A stretch of 40,281 nt of DNA from a bacterium. Lineage in GTDB: Bacteria; Actinomycetota; Acidimicrobiia; Spongiisociales; Spongiisociaceae. The notes under the pieces are model-generated. The model ran no database searches. It saw nothing but the letters and a program-made list of their open reading frames with translations, and had not been told where the DNA came from. The position numbers and the translations under genes are program-made. The DNA lies in assembly GCA_028821235.1 (NCBI GenBank), contig JAPPGV010000056.1, positions 1 to 40,281 of the forward strand, read 5' to 3'. Positions 19,708 to 27,903 of the stretch are shown piece by piece. The stretch's first letter is position 1, and each line of letters opens with the position of its first letter.

Positions 19708-21234
19708 TCAACCCGCTAGGCCGACGGCCGCCAGGCCGAGCCTCAGAGCTGCCTCATCCACGTACTCGACCACCGGATCGCCGATGTCGCTTAGCAGCAC
19801 CATGCGGAGGCCGGTCGCGGTGCGCTTCTTGTCCCGCTGTACGATCCGAAGGATGGCGTCGGAATCGGCGGTGTCGACGCGGGTCGGCAGGCCCAGACGC
19901 TCCAGCGGAACCCGCACTCGGGATTCGTCGAACCCGAGGCGGTCAGCGGATACGGCCGCGGCGGCCACCATCCCCACCGCTACCGCGTGGCCGTGGGATA
20001 GCCCGCACACCACCTCGATGCCGTGACCAAGGGTATGCCCGAAGTTGAGGATCGCCCGGCGGCCGGTCTCCCGGAAGTCCTCCGACACCACCTCCGCCTT
20101 GACCGCCACAGCCCGGCTCACCACCTCGGCCATCGGGAAGGACGGCCCGTGTTCCATGAACAGGTCCACCAGCCTCGGATCGGCGATGAAGCCCGCCTTC
20201 ACCGCCTCGGCCGATCCTTCCAGCAGGAGCGGCTCCGGGAGCCGGCTCAGCACGTCGAGGCTGATGGCGACCCGGGACGGATGCCAGAAGGATCCGACCA
20301 GGTTCTTGCCCATCACGTTGATTCCGGTCTTGCCACCGATGGAGGCATCGACGGCGCCCAGGAGCGTGGTAGGCACCAGGACCGACTCGATACCTCTCAG
20401 CCAGGTGGCCGCCACGAACCCGGCCAGGTCGGTCACCGCCCCGCCCCCGACACCCACGATGGCGTCGTGCCTTCCCAGGTTGAGCTCGGCGAGCCGGCTG
20501 TAGAGGACGGCCAGCGTGTCGACGGACTTGGCTGTGTCTCGGTCGGGCACCTCGATCAGGGTGGCCTCCGCCTCGGAGCGGAGCAGTTCGAGCACTGATC
20601 CGGCAACAGGGCGGGAACCCGGCTGGCAGATGATCACCGCCTGCTCACGGCCGGAGGACGCCGGCAGGAGACGATCGGGCAGACCGGGGCCGATCAGCAC
20701 CTCCGACGCGTCATCGACCGCTATCCGGGCGCAACCGACCACCTCGGCAACCACCTCGCCGACCGGGCGGTCCGCGTCGATCCTGTAGTGAGCGGCCTGG
20801 TGGTAGAGGCTGTGGCGAACGGCCAGGATCTCCGCCAATCGGGATGCCACATCCGAACCTGCCAGCAACGGACGGTCCTCGCCCCCTATACGACCGGCGA
20901 GCACTCCGGCGGGCGCGTCCAGCCACGCCACCACTCCGGAGCGGCGCATAGCTTCAACACCGGCCGGGTCGAGGACCACACCCCCGCCGGTCGCTATCAC
21001 CCGGCCTGTGCCGCCCCGTCCCGGCTCCGCGGACAGGCGGCGTATCTCGGCGCCCTCCATCTCACGAAAAGCCGCCTCGCCCTGCTCATCGACGACGCCT
21101 GCGATGGACTTGCCGGCTCGCGCCTCCACCATCGAGTCGACATCGATGAACCGGCGATCCGTGGTAGCAGCGATGCAACGACCGACCGTGCTCTTCCCGC
21201 TGCCCATCATGCCGACGAGCCAGAGGATCCCCAT
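19708..21234 (-). CDS. aroKB: Bifunctional shikimate kinase / 3-dehydroquinate synthase
   Basis: About 508 aa, a natural fusion of two shikimate-pathway enzymes. The N-terminal shikimate kinase (about 1–170) has Walker A GMMGSGKST, the DVD context of the shikimate site (FIDVDSMVE) and ATGGGVV. The C-terminal dehydroquinate synthase (about 190–508) has the NAD-binding GVGGGAVTDLAGF, PTTLLGAVDASIGGKTG, KNLVGSFWHP, and the zinc ligands in NFGHTLGHGIE and GHAVAVGM. Both active sites look intact. The frame starts 13 codons upstream at 21273, but ATG 21234 abuts the kinase domain as in homologues. An AroK–AroB fusion is known from Thermotoga and some actinobacteria. It lies downstream of aroC. Confidence 0.95.
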   Translation of the reverse strand: MGILWLVGMMGSGKSTVGRCIAATTDRRFIDVDSMVEARAGKSIAGVVDEQGEAAFREMEGAEIRRLSAEPGRGGTGRVIATGGGVVLDPAGVEAMRRSGVVAWLDAPAGVLAGRIGGEDRPLLAGSDVASRLAEILAVRHSLYHQAAHYRIDADRPVGEVVAEVVGCARIAVDDASEVLIGPGLPDRLLPASSGREQAVIICQPGSRPVAGSVLELLRSEAEATLIEVPDRDTAKSVDTLAVLYSRLAELNLGRHDAIVGVGGGAVTDLAGFVAATWLRGIESVLVPTTLLGAVDASIGGKTGINVMGKNLVGSFWHPSRVAISLDVLSRLPEPLLLEGSAEAVKAGFIADPRLVDLFMEHGPSFPMAEVVSRAVAVKAEVVSEDFRETGRRAILNFGHTLGHGIEVVCGLSHGHAVAVGMVAAAAVSADRLGFDESRVRVPLERLGLPTRVDTADSDAILRIVQRDKKRTATGLRMVLLSDIGDPVVEYVDEAALRLGLAAVGLAG

Positions 21235-21377
21235 CGCCCTACCTAGCCCTGATTGTTCCTGTCCCCAGCACACCCACGCGGATCAGGCCACTTCAACCAC
21301 ATCATTTGCCAGCGGCCACCCTTCGCCCGGCGTTTGATCCCACACCCGGCCGGAAGAGGGGGCTTGCCAAATGGCCA

Positions 21378-21390
21378 TGACCCCGGGTCA
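21378..21390. promoter_or_regulatory. Perfect 13-bp inverted repeat upstream of aroKB
   Basis: TGACCCCGGGTCA, two 6-nt arms around a single C, in the 226-nt gap between aroC and aroKB. It could be an operator or part of a hairpin. There is no U-run next to it. Chance occurrence in GC-rich DNA is quite possible. Confidence 0.25.
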
Positions 21391-21460
21391 GGAGCACGGA
21401 ACACCCATTTCGGTCACCCGGACTAACCCCCACCATGAACAATTGGGGCTAAGGGCACCA

Positions 21461-22612
21461 TCAGAACGTGCGGATACGGTGCCGGTAGGAGGTCACGTTG
21501 ACAACGAAGTCCTCCACCGTGTCGCCGCCGAACTTCCGTTGGAGCTCCTGGGCCGCCACGATGGCCACCATCTGTTCGGCCACCACGCCGGCGGCCGGCA
21601 CCGCACAGACATCGGAACGCTCCCGGAAGGCAACCTCGGGCTCCTTCGTCACCACGTTCACGGTGGGAAGCGGACGCATCACCGTCGATAGCGGCTTCAT
21701 CGCCACCCGAACCCGCAAAGGCTGGCCCGTGGTCATACCTCCCTCGATGCCCCCGGCCCGGTCGGTGTTGCGGAAGAACCGCCCGTCCTCGTAGTAGATC
21801 TCGTCGTGGGCGACGGAGCCCCGGCGGCGGGACGACTCCAGACCGTCGCCGACCTCCACCGCCTTCATGGCCTGGATCGACATCAGCGCTTCGGCGAGGC
21901 GGGCTTCGATGCGCCGGTCCCAATGGTCATAGGAGCCCACTCCGGGCGGCAGCCCGTAGACCAGCACCTCCACCACACCCCCGAGCGTGTCGCGGTCCGA
22001 CTTGGCCCGCTCGATCTCGGCGACCATCAATGCCTCGGCGTCGGTGCCGAACGCCCGGACCGATGACGCGTCGATGGTGGGCAGGTCCTCGATGGTGGGT
22101 AGGTCACCGGATTCGGACACGGCCGCGCCGACAGCGACCACATGGCTGACCACCGTGGCGCCGATGCTGGACAGCAGCTGCTTGGCGAGGTAGCCGGCCA
22201 CGGTCCTGGCGGCGGTCTCCCGGGCCGATGCCCGCTCGAGAATGTTGCGGGCGTCCTTGGTGTCGTACTTGAGCATGCCCACCAAGTCGGCGTGCCCCGG
22301 CCGGGGCGTCGTCATCGGCCGCTTGGGGACACCGGGCTCGGGCGACATCTCCTCCTGCCAGCGGGGCCACTCGGTGTTGCGGATGATCACGGCCACCGGA
22401 GAACCGAGGGTCCGGCCATGGCGGACCCCGCCCATGATCTCCAGCTCGTCCTTCTCGATCTTCATGCGGGCGCCCCGCCCGTAACCGAGACGGCGCCGGG
22501 CCAGCTCGTACCCGAGACCCTGGCGTGACACCTCCAACCCGGCGGGAAGCCCCTCCACGACGGTGACCAACCCGGGCCCGTGAGACTCACCGGCAGTAAG
22601 AAAACGGAACAT
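21461..22612 (-). CDS. aroC: Chorismate synthase
   Basis: 383 aa; FMN-dependent enzyme removing phosphate from EPSP to give chorismate, the last step of the common aromatic pathway. Family signatures are present: GESHGPGLVTVVEGLPAG at the N-terminus, GRGARMKIEKDE, RPGHADLVGMLKY and the ARETAARTVAG segment (about 129–140), plus IEGGMTTGQPL near the C-terminus. It heads the minus-strand cluster and is followed 226 nt later by aroKB. ATG 22612 is next to the conserved MFRFLTAGESHG start. Confidence 0.97.
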   Translation of the reverse strand: MFRFLTAGESHGPGLVTVVEGLPAGLEVSRQGLGYELARRRLGYGRGARMKIEKDELEIMGGVRHGRTLGSPVAVIIRNTEWPRWQEEMSPEPGVPKRPMTTPRPGHADLVGMLKYDTKDARNILERASARETAARTVAGYLAKQLLSSIGATVVSHVVAVGAAVSESGDLPTIEDLPTIDASSVRAFGTDAEALMVAEIERAKSDRDTLGGVVEVLVYGLPPGVGSYDHWDRRIEARLAEALMSIQAMKAVEVGDGLESSRRRGSVAHDEIYYEDGRFFRNTDRAGGIEGGMTTGQPLRVRVAMKPLSTVMRPLPTVNVVTKEPEVAFRERSDVCAVPAAGVVAEQMVAIVAAQELQRKFGGDTVEDFVVNVTSYRHRIRTF

Positions 22613-22733
22613 GCCCCGATGCTACCCCGCCCCGGCCCTCATTCCGCGACGCCGCCCGCGCCGGACGGATCCCTGGCCCTGCCAGGCCCGAAAGGTAGGC
22701 TTACCTGGCGCGCGAGTCATTAGGGAGGCACGA

Positions 22734-23822
22734 TTGTCGTTGCGAGATGTCCTTGAGTCGATCAGGAACCGGCCGTTGCCTGCCAATGAAGAAACCGCGA
22801 AATTCCAGATCATCCGACCGGTGCTGGATCATCTCGGATGGGACACTGCCGATCCGGAGGTGCTTTGGGAACACCCTGTCGGAGACCGCAAGAGTGGTGG
22901 GAAGGTCGACATAGCGCTGAAGGGAGGGCGTCGAATCGCGGCCCTGATCGAAGCAAAGGCGCCTGGCCAAGACCTCAACAAGCATGTAGGCCAAGTCCTC
23001 GGGTACGCGTTCTACGAGGGCATCAACATATGTGTCTTAACCAATGGCCCAGAGTGGAGGATCTACCTTCCGAAAGAGGATGGCCCGCCAGAGGAACGCT
23101 GCTTCGCCAACCTCGATCTGATGAACGGTCCCATCGAGCGACTGTCAGAGGACTTGGACGCCTTCCTGGGTAAGGAGAACCTGCTTAGCAAACGCTCGGA
23201 GCGACGCGCCAAGGAGGTCCTGAAAGCCCGCCGGCAAGCCGACCACCTCAACTCGAAGCTCCCCGACATCTGGTCACGAATGAGGCAGGAGCCTGATCAG
23301 CGACTGGTCGAGTTGGTTGTTGACCGTGCGTACGAGGAGCTGAACCTCCGACCTGCTCCCGAGCAGGTGCAAGCCGTACTGCGCGGATCGAAGGTACCGA
23401 CCGTGGCCCCATCCGACCCGGCTCCGCCCTCTGCGCCGCCTCAACGGCCAAGACAAGACCCCCTGGAACGTCAGCCCAAGCGCCGTTCTCCAAAGAGAGG
23501 GGCAAAGATCGTGGCCTACGAGCTACGGGGCGAGCGGCACGAGGTGAGCACCTGGAAGGGACTGCTGGTAGGAGTGGCCGAGGCTCTGTACCAGCAGCAC
23601 GGCCAGGGCTTTGCCGATCGGATTCTGGATCTACAGGGTAGGAAGAACCCGTATGCGTCTCGCAGCGAGGACGACGTCGTGGCCCCGAAACCGGTTGGAG
23701 CGTCCGGCATCTACTTGCACACGAATCTCTCATCCGCGGCAATCAAGCGTCGGGCAATGGAGCTTCTGGAGCTGTTCGGATACTCGGCGGAAGACCTTAG
23801 GATCGAAACCCGAACCGACTAG
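22734..23822 (+). CDS. Stand-alone type I restriction HsdR-N-like nuclease-domain protein
   Basis: About 362 aa. Residues 15–150 resemble the N-terminal nuclease domain of HsdR subunits: a PD-(D/E)xK-like core with Asp59 (GGKVDIAL) and Glu73-x-Lys75 (LIEAKAPGQ), then VLTNGPEWRIYLP. A helical segment (150–215) and a Pro/Arg-rich linker (221–256) precede a C-terminal domain (257–360; RHEVSTWKGLLVGVAEALY, YLHTNLSSAAIKRR) that I recall from similar restriction-type proteins but cannot name. No helicase, methylase or specificity subunit is nearby. Start: TTG 22734, with AGGGAGG five nucleotides upstream; the frame opens earlier, but that part overlaps the aroC start and looks non-coding. GC content is visibly lower than its neighbours, suggesting transfer. 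Function: possibly a defence nuclease or DNA-binding protein; unproven. Confidence 0.8.
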   Translation: MSLRDVLESIRNRPLPANEETAKFQIIRPVLDHLGWDTADPEVLWEHPVGDRKSGGKVDIALKGGRRIAALIEAKAPGQDLNKHVGQVLGYAFYEGINICVLTNGPEWRIYLPKEDGPPEERCFANLDLMNGPIERLSEDLDAFLGKENLLSKRSERRAKEVLKARRQADHLNSKLPDIWSRMRQEPDQRLVELVVDRAYEELNLRPAPEQVQAVLRGSKVPTVAPSDPAPPSAPPQRPRQDPLERQPKRRSPKRGAKIVAYELRGERHEVSTWKGLLVGVAEALYQQHGQGFADRILDLQGRKNPYASRSEDDVVAPKPVGASGIYLHTNLSSAAIKRRAMELLELFGYSAEDLRIETRTD

Positions 23823-24108
23823 GGCTACGGGTTACGGGGGGCTCTGCACGCTCCCGGAACTGGGCGATCACGTCGGAAGCCGGCCGTGTCCTTCCCGCTT
23901 CGACCTCGCGTCGCCCGAGCGCCAGTAGCTTGAGCAGAGCGAGGGTCTCCTGCATTTGCTCGTAGCTATCGATGTCCTGGATGACGGCCTTGGCCTCACC
24001 GTTCTGGGTGACGATCAAAGGCTCTCCCCGGTCGCCGATGGTGCGTACGATCTCGGCGGCATGCGCCTTGAGATGGCTGATGGGCGTGATCCGATCGGAC
24101 AGACTCAT
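23797..24108 (-). CDS. Phd/YefM-family antitoxin, apparently without a toxin gene
   Basis: About 103 aa. The N-terminal half (ITPISHLKAHAAEIVRTIGD…GEPLIVTQNGEAKAVI, about residues 7–46) matches the Phd/YefM DNA-binding fold. The C-terminal half is helical and charged, as expected for the toxin-binding arm. ATG 24108 is preceded by GGAGGAGG. These antitoxins normally precede a RelE, ParE or Doc toxin gene, but the DNA downstream on this strand is the 3' end of the convergent nuclease-domain gene, with which it overlaps by 26 nt. No toxin-like frame is seen on either side. It may be a solitary regulator or the remnant of a toxin–antitoxin pair. Confidence 0.85.
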   Translation of the reverse strand: MSLSDRITPISHLKAHAAEIVRTIGDRGEPLIVTQNGEAKAVIQDIDSYEQMQETLALLKLLALGRREVEAGRTRPASDVIAQFRERAEPPVTRSPSRFGFRS

Positions 24109-24337
24109 GATCGCCTCCTCCAACCAAACCAAATGTAGTCCTTAAACAGGTCGGGCACCGGAAAGCGCCATCCCCGCGATCGAGCAGAACCAGCATGACG
24201 GCCCTGCGGAGTTCCCCAAACGTCATACCTGGCCCTTTGTTCGCACCTAGATGTATACCAGTATCTGCTCACTATTGAAATATAGGACTGACAAATGGCA
24301 GGCACGCGGGCGGGTCGCGGCTACCCTGTGAATCGGG

Positions 24338-25618
24338 ATGACGAGCTTCCTGGTCAGGGGTCCGACCCGGCTACACGGGCACTTCGAGCCGTCGGGCAAC
24401 AAGAACGCCGCTCTACCGATAATCGCGGCCTGTCTGCTGACCGAAGAGCCGGTCATCCTGCACAACGTGCCACTGATCGGCGACGTCAAGTCCCTGCTCC
24501 TCATCCTGGAGGGCATGGGAGCGTCGATCACCAGTCCGGAGCCGGCGACCCTCCACATCCATTGCAACGGGATGACCAGTTCGGAGATCTCCGAGGAACA
24601 GGCCAGCATCATCCGGGCTTCCATCCTGCTGGCCGGCCCTTCCCTGGCCCGTTTCGGCGAGGTCACCCTCCCACCGCCGGGTGGTGACGTCATCGGGCGG
24701 CGCCGGATCGACTCCCATGTGCACGCTCTGGAAGGACTCGGCGCCTCGTACACCTTCTTGAACGGTCACCGGTTCCGGGCCGGGACGCTCAAGGGATCGG
24801 TGGTGTTCATGGACGAACCGTCCGTGACCGGCACCGAGAACCTGATCATGGCCTCGGTGCTCGCCGAAGGTCATACCACCATCGAGAACGCCGCGTGCGA
24901 ACCGCACGTCCAGGATCTGTGCCACTTCCTCAACACGCTCGGCGCTCGCATCTCCGGCATCGGCAGCAACATCCTCCAGATCGAAGGCGTGGAACGCTTG
25001 AGCGGCGGCGAGTACACCATCTGCCCCGATCACATCGAGGTGGGGAGCATCATGGCGCTGGCCGCCGTTACGCGATCCCCCATCACCATCGGTGGCTACC
25101 AGCCGGAGATGAACAAGCCCATCGACCTGGGCTGGGCTCGCCTGGGCATCAAGTACGACCCGCTGCCGGACGGCATTGCCCAGATGCGCTTCAACGGACC
25201 ACTCAACGTACTGCCCGACCTCGGCGGCGCCATCCCCAAGATCGAGGACGGGCCGTGGCCGTCGTTCCCGGCCGACCTGACCAGCATCGCGCTGGTGGCC
25301 GCCACCCAGGCCTACGGTTCGATCCTCATCCACGAGAAGATGTTCGAGTCGAGGATGTTCTTCGTGGACCGCCTGATCGTCATGGGCGCCCAGATAGTGC
25401 TGTGCGATCCTCACCGGGCGGTGGTCATGGGACCCAACAAGTTGACGGCCAGCACCATGTCCAGCCCCGACATCCGGGCCGGTATGGCGCTTCTCATCGC
25501 GGCGCTGGTGGCCGAGGGCGAGAGCGTGATCCACAACGCCGAGCAGATCGAGCGGGGTTACGAGGCGATCGACACCCGGCTCGGGGCCATGGGCGCCGAC
25601 ATCCGGCGGGTCGGCTGA
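24338..25618 (+). CDS. murA: UDP-N-acetylglucosamine 1-carboxyvinyltransferase (MurA) with Asp at the fosfomycin-target position
   Basis: 426 aa; transfers enolpyruvate from PEP to UDP-GlcNAc, the first committed step of peptidoglycan synthesis. Active-site residues: Lys22 in SGNKNAALP, Arg93 in IIRASILLAG, Asp313 in FPADLTS and the ESRMFFVDRL segment. The loop that in E. coli carries Cys115 reads PGGDVIGRR, with Asp117 (codon GAC) in the Cys position. The same substitution in Mycobacterium tuberculosis and Chlamydia MurA causes insensitivity to fosfomycin. Length is typical. It is transcribed away from the antitoxin gene across a 229-nt gap that is locally AT-rich near 24240–24295 and probably holds the promoter. 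Confidence 0.95.
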   Translation: MTSFLVRGPTRLHGHFEPSGNKNAALPIIAACLLTEEPVILHNVPLIGDVKSLLLILEGMGASITSPEPATLHIHCNGMTSSEISEEQASIIRASILLAGPSLARFGEVTLPPPGGDVIGRRRIDSHVHALEGLGASYTFLNGHRFRAGTLKGSVVFMDEPSVTGTENLIMASVLAEGHTTIENAACEPHVQDLCHFLNTLGARISGIGSNILQIEGVERLSGGEYTICPDHIEVGSIMALAAVTRSPITIGGYQPEMNKPIDLGWARLGIKYDPLPDGIAQMRFNGPLNVLPDLGGAIPKIEDGPWPSFPADLTSIALVAATQAYGSILIHEKMFESRMFFVDRLIVMGAQIVLCDPHRAVVMGPNKLTASTMSSPDIRAGMALLIAALVAEGESVIHNAEQIERGYEAIDTRLGAMGADIRRVG

Positions 25619-25645
25619 ACCACCGCTCTCCTGTTATCCGGGGCC

Positions 25646-26419
25646 CTATGCGCCGCGGGGATCCCAGGTGAAGTAGCGGGTGATGACCAACATACCGAAC
25701 ACCAGCCAGAGGCCCATCACCCCCAAGTGCTCCCACCCGATGATCGCCCCTTCGTGGAACGGGTCGAATGCCTCACGGAACGGTCCGGCGAAGTGCTTCA
25801 ACGGGAAGACATCGCCCAGGATGACCAGCCACTGCGGCGCATCGTCCAGCGGGATGAAGATCCCCGAAACGAAGGCCATCGGCAGGAACACGCCATTGGC
25901 GGCGGCGGGGGACGAGTCGGCGTTCCTGAGCGACGCGCACACCGCCAAGCCGAGCGCCGAGAACGTGGCGATCCCCACCACGAAGACCAGCAGGGCGCTG
26001 CCGAGGTTGTCCCACACCATCCGGAAGTCGAAGAAGGCCCACCCCAGGACGAACATCAGGCCCACCGACAGCACGGCCATCCAGACCCCGGAGCCGATTC
26101 GCCCGGCCATGTATACCCAGGCGGGGAGCGGTGTGCCCCGGACCCGTTTGAGAATCCCCTGGTCCCGGGCGTAGGACACTCCGATCGCCAGGTTGCTGAA
26201 CGATGAAGACACCGCGGCGAACACGGCCATGGCCGGGGCGAAGAACTGGGCGAAGCTATAGCCACTCCATTCTTGGTCCCCGAAGATGACGCTGAACAGC
26301 ACCAGGAAGATGACCGGTAGCGCCAGGGTGAAGAAGGCGGCGGCCGGCGTCCGCCAGAACAGGCGGTTGTTGTGGCGGATCTGACCCCAGACGAGGGACA
26401 GGTAACGGGCGGGGCTCAT
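25646..26419 (-). CDS. ABC-2 type transporter permease
   Basis: 257 aa, about six hydrophobic segments (roughly 28–48, 60–80, 105–130, 140–165, 172–195 and 228–248), the layout of an ABC-2 family exporter permease. The segment GILKRVRGTPLPAWVYMAGRI is the typical cytosolic loop, and the PMAFVSGIFIPLDDAPQWL stretch is characteristic of drug/antibiotic and lipid exporters in this family. Its ATG overlaps the stop of the ATPase gene (ATGA), so the two form one exporter. It converges with murA, 27 nt apart. The substrate cannot be told from sequence. Confidence 0.92.
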   Translation of the reverse strand: MSPARYLSLVWGQIRHNNRLFWRTPAAAFFTLALPVIFLVLFSVIFGDQEWSGYSFAQFFAPAMAVFAAVSSSFSNLAIGVSYARDQGILKRVRGTPLPAWVYMAGRIGSGVWMAVLSVGLMFVLGWAFFDFRMVWDNLGSALLVFVVGIATFSALGLAVCASLRNADSSPAAANGVFLPMAFVSGIFIPLDDAPQWLVILGDVFPLKHFAGPFREAFDPFHEGAIIGWEHLGVMGLWLVFGMLVITRYFTWDPRGA

Positions 26420-27327
26420 GATGGCCGACCCCCGTTCTCGGTCTCGCCCACGATGTCGAGGTATACGTCCTCGAGGCTGGGCCGGGTCACTTCCAGGCCG
26501 CCCAACTCGACCCCCCGCTCCGTGGCCCAGGTCGTCAACTCGAGCAGATCGGTGGTCACCGAGGTGGATCGGTAGGTGACGGTGTGGCCGGTCATGTCCG
26601 GTCCGCCCTCCAATCGAGGAAGCCCGTCCGCGCCTTCGGCGGTGAACGAGATGGTGCTGAACGCCCGGCCCTCGCCCAGCGCGTCAGCCGTTCCTTCGGC
26701 AACTATGGAGCCGCCGGACAGGACGATGATCCGATCCGCCAGGTGCTGAGCCTCGTCCAGGTAATGGGTGGTGAGCAGGATCGTCTTGCCGAGGTTGGTC
26801 AAGCCTTCGATCATCGCCCACGATTTGCGGCGCGCCGACGGATCGAACCCCGTGGTGGGCTCGTCCAGGAACACCAGATCGGGATCCCCGGCCAGACCCA
26901 GTGCGAGGTCGAGCCTGCGTTTCTGCCCGCCGGAGAGGGTCTTGATGCGGGCATCGGCCTTGCCGTCCAGCCCTACCAGGTTGATCAACTCGTCCGTGGG
27001 CAGCCGGCGGGAATAGGACCGGGCGTAGACATCGATGGCCTCCCGGACCGTCAGCACCACCTCGATACCGGTCTCCTGGAGGACGATTCCGATCCGATCG
27101 CGAAACTCCCTCCCGCCGGACGACGGATCGTGGCCCAGCACGCTGATCGTGCCGCCGTCCGCCCGCCGGTAGCCCTCCAGGATCTCCACCGCGGTGGTCT
27201 TGCCGGCGCCGTTCGGGCCGAGGATCGCCAGCACCTCACCCTCGTCGACCGTGAAGCTGACCCCCGCCAATGCGGTGACGGAGCCGTAGGTCTTGGTTAG
27301 GCCTTCGACGCTGACTGCCGGGGGCAC
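26416..27327 (-). CDS. ABC transporter ATP-binding protein
   Basis: 303 aa nucleotide-binding subunit of the ABC-2 exporter. Walker A GPNGAGKTTAVE (about 37–48), Q-loop VLQETG, ABC signature LSGGQKRRLDLALGL, Walker B DLVFLDEPTTG and H-loop LTTHYLDEAQ are intact. A C-terminal extension (about 225–303) resembles the accessory domain of the drug-exporter (DrrA/CcmA) subgroup. GTG 27327 is preceded by GGGAGG 8 nt upstream, which fixes the start. A perfect inverted repeat lies 20 nt further upstream. Confidence 0.94.
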   Translation of the reverse strand: MPPAVSVEGLTKTYGSVTALAGVSFTVDEGEVLAILGPNGAGKTTAVEILEGYRRADGGTISVLGHDPSSGGREFRDRIGIVLQETGIEVVLTVREAIDVYARSYSRRLPTDELINLVGLDGKADARIKTLSGGQKRRLDLALGLAGDPDLVFLDEPTTGFDPSARRKSWAMIEGLTNLGKTILLTTHYLDEAQHLADRIIVLSGGSIVAEGTADALGEGRAFSTISFTAEGADGLPRLEGGPDMTGHTVTYRSTSVTTDLLELTTWATERGVELGGLEVTRPSLEDVYLDIVGETENGGRPS

Positions 27328-27346
27328 GATGGGAACCTCCCTATAG

Positions 27347-27359
27347 TTTGTAACACAAA
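27347..27359. promoter_or_regulatory. Inverted repeat TTTGT-AAC-ACAAA upstream of the ABC exporter
   Basis: A 13-bp dyad (5-nt arms, 3-nt spacer) in an AT-rich pocket just ahead of the exporter's Shine–Dalgarno sequence, next to TATAG. The position suits an operator or a promoter element for the exporter. The opposite side has AAGGAG and an ATG at 27369 (MANTYDVKLSVEGSAD), which looks like the start of a divergent gene. Confidence 0.35.
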
Positions 27360-27368
27360 GGAGTTTAT

Positions 27369-27490
27369 ATGGCGAATACCTATGATGTCAAGTTGTCTGT
27401 AGAAGGAAGCGCCGACGTCACGGCGGACCGCTGGCCGGGGCCCGGTCGCCAAGACCGCCGCTTATCCGGGACAGACGATGGGACGGATGT
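27369..27490 (+). other. Start of a possible decayed or very short gene
   Basis: An ATG with an AAGGAG five nucleotides upstream begins a frame reading MANTYDVKLSVEGSADVTAD, with lower GC than its surroundings. After about 22 codons the translation becomes Arg/Gly/Pro-rich and the frame then runs antisense through tRNA-Phe, so it cannot be a functional longer protein. It may be a truncated regulator left beside the exporter, a leader peptide, or chance. No family was recognised. Confidence 0.2.
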
Positions 27491-27496
27491 CATGGG

Positions 27497-27569
27497 TGGC
27501 CAGGCCCGGCGTCGATCCGGGGACCTCTGCTTTTTCAGAGCAGCGCTCTACCGACTGAGCTACCTGGCC
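27497..27569 (-). tRNA. tRNA-Phe (GAA)
   Basis: Cloverleaf on the minus strand. Acceptor stem GGCCAGG/CCTGGCC; D arm AGCTCAGTCGGTAGAGC; anticodon stem CTGCT/AGCAG around the loop CTGAAAA, giving anticodon GAA; T arm with CCGGATCGACGCCGG and a one-base variant T loop. Discriminator A; CCA is not encoded. 73 nt. Confidence 0.93.
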
Positions 27570-27594
27570 GCTGAGCTACGAGAACCGTCTCCGA

Positions 27595-27694
27595 GGAGGG
27601 CGCTGAAAGGACGGGGATGGGTTGACCCCCGATTCCCCGACCTGCGATCTTCCAGCCGGCTATCGGGCCAACTGGACACTCTTCAGTACCCTCC
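27595..27694 (-). repeat. Dispersed dyad-symmetric repeat, copy 3
   Basis: 100 bp between the two tRNA genes. On the minus strand it starts GGAGGGTACTGAAGAGTGTC and continues CAGTTGGCCCGAT. Its other end, read from the opposite strand, is GGAGGGCGCTGAAAGGACGG, so the termini are imperfect inverted repeats (10 of the first 12 bases agree). It has the same orientation as copy 1 and is nearly the same length as the other three. Confidence 0.78.
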
Positions 27695-27713
27695 GAGCGG
27701 CTGGTCCTCGTGG

Positions 27714-27788
27714 CGGGGACGACGGGATTTGAACCCGCGACCTCCGGCTTGACAGGCCGGCGTGAACTCCAGGCTTCACCACGCCCCC
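27714..27788 (-). tRNA. tRNA-Asp (GTC)
   Basis: Cloverleaf on the minus strand. Acceptor GGGGGCG paired with CGTCCCC (one G-U pair); anticodon stem CCGGC/GCCGG around CTGTCAA, giving anticodon GTC; T arm GCGGGTTCAAATCCCGT. Discriminator G; CCA is not encoded in full. 75 nt. It shares orientation with tRNA-Phe 144 nt away, with a repeat between them. Confidence 0.94.
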
Positions 27789-27903
27789 GTACCGCCCCAC
27801 CAGACTAACCCGCTCCCGCACGAGAAGCCAGAGAACCGGGTGGAGCCCGGGATTATAGGACTGTCCGAATGGTTCTCTGCGCTAGAACTCAACTGTCGAT
27901 TGA

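Noticed and set aside
24105..24305. Minus-strand 66-codon frame upstream of the antitoxin as a toxin candidate
   Set aside because: Wrong order for this antitoxin type, no RelE, ParE or Doc features, and it overlaps the antitoxin start region.
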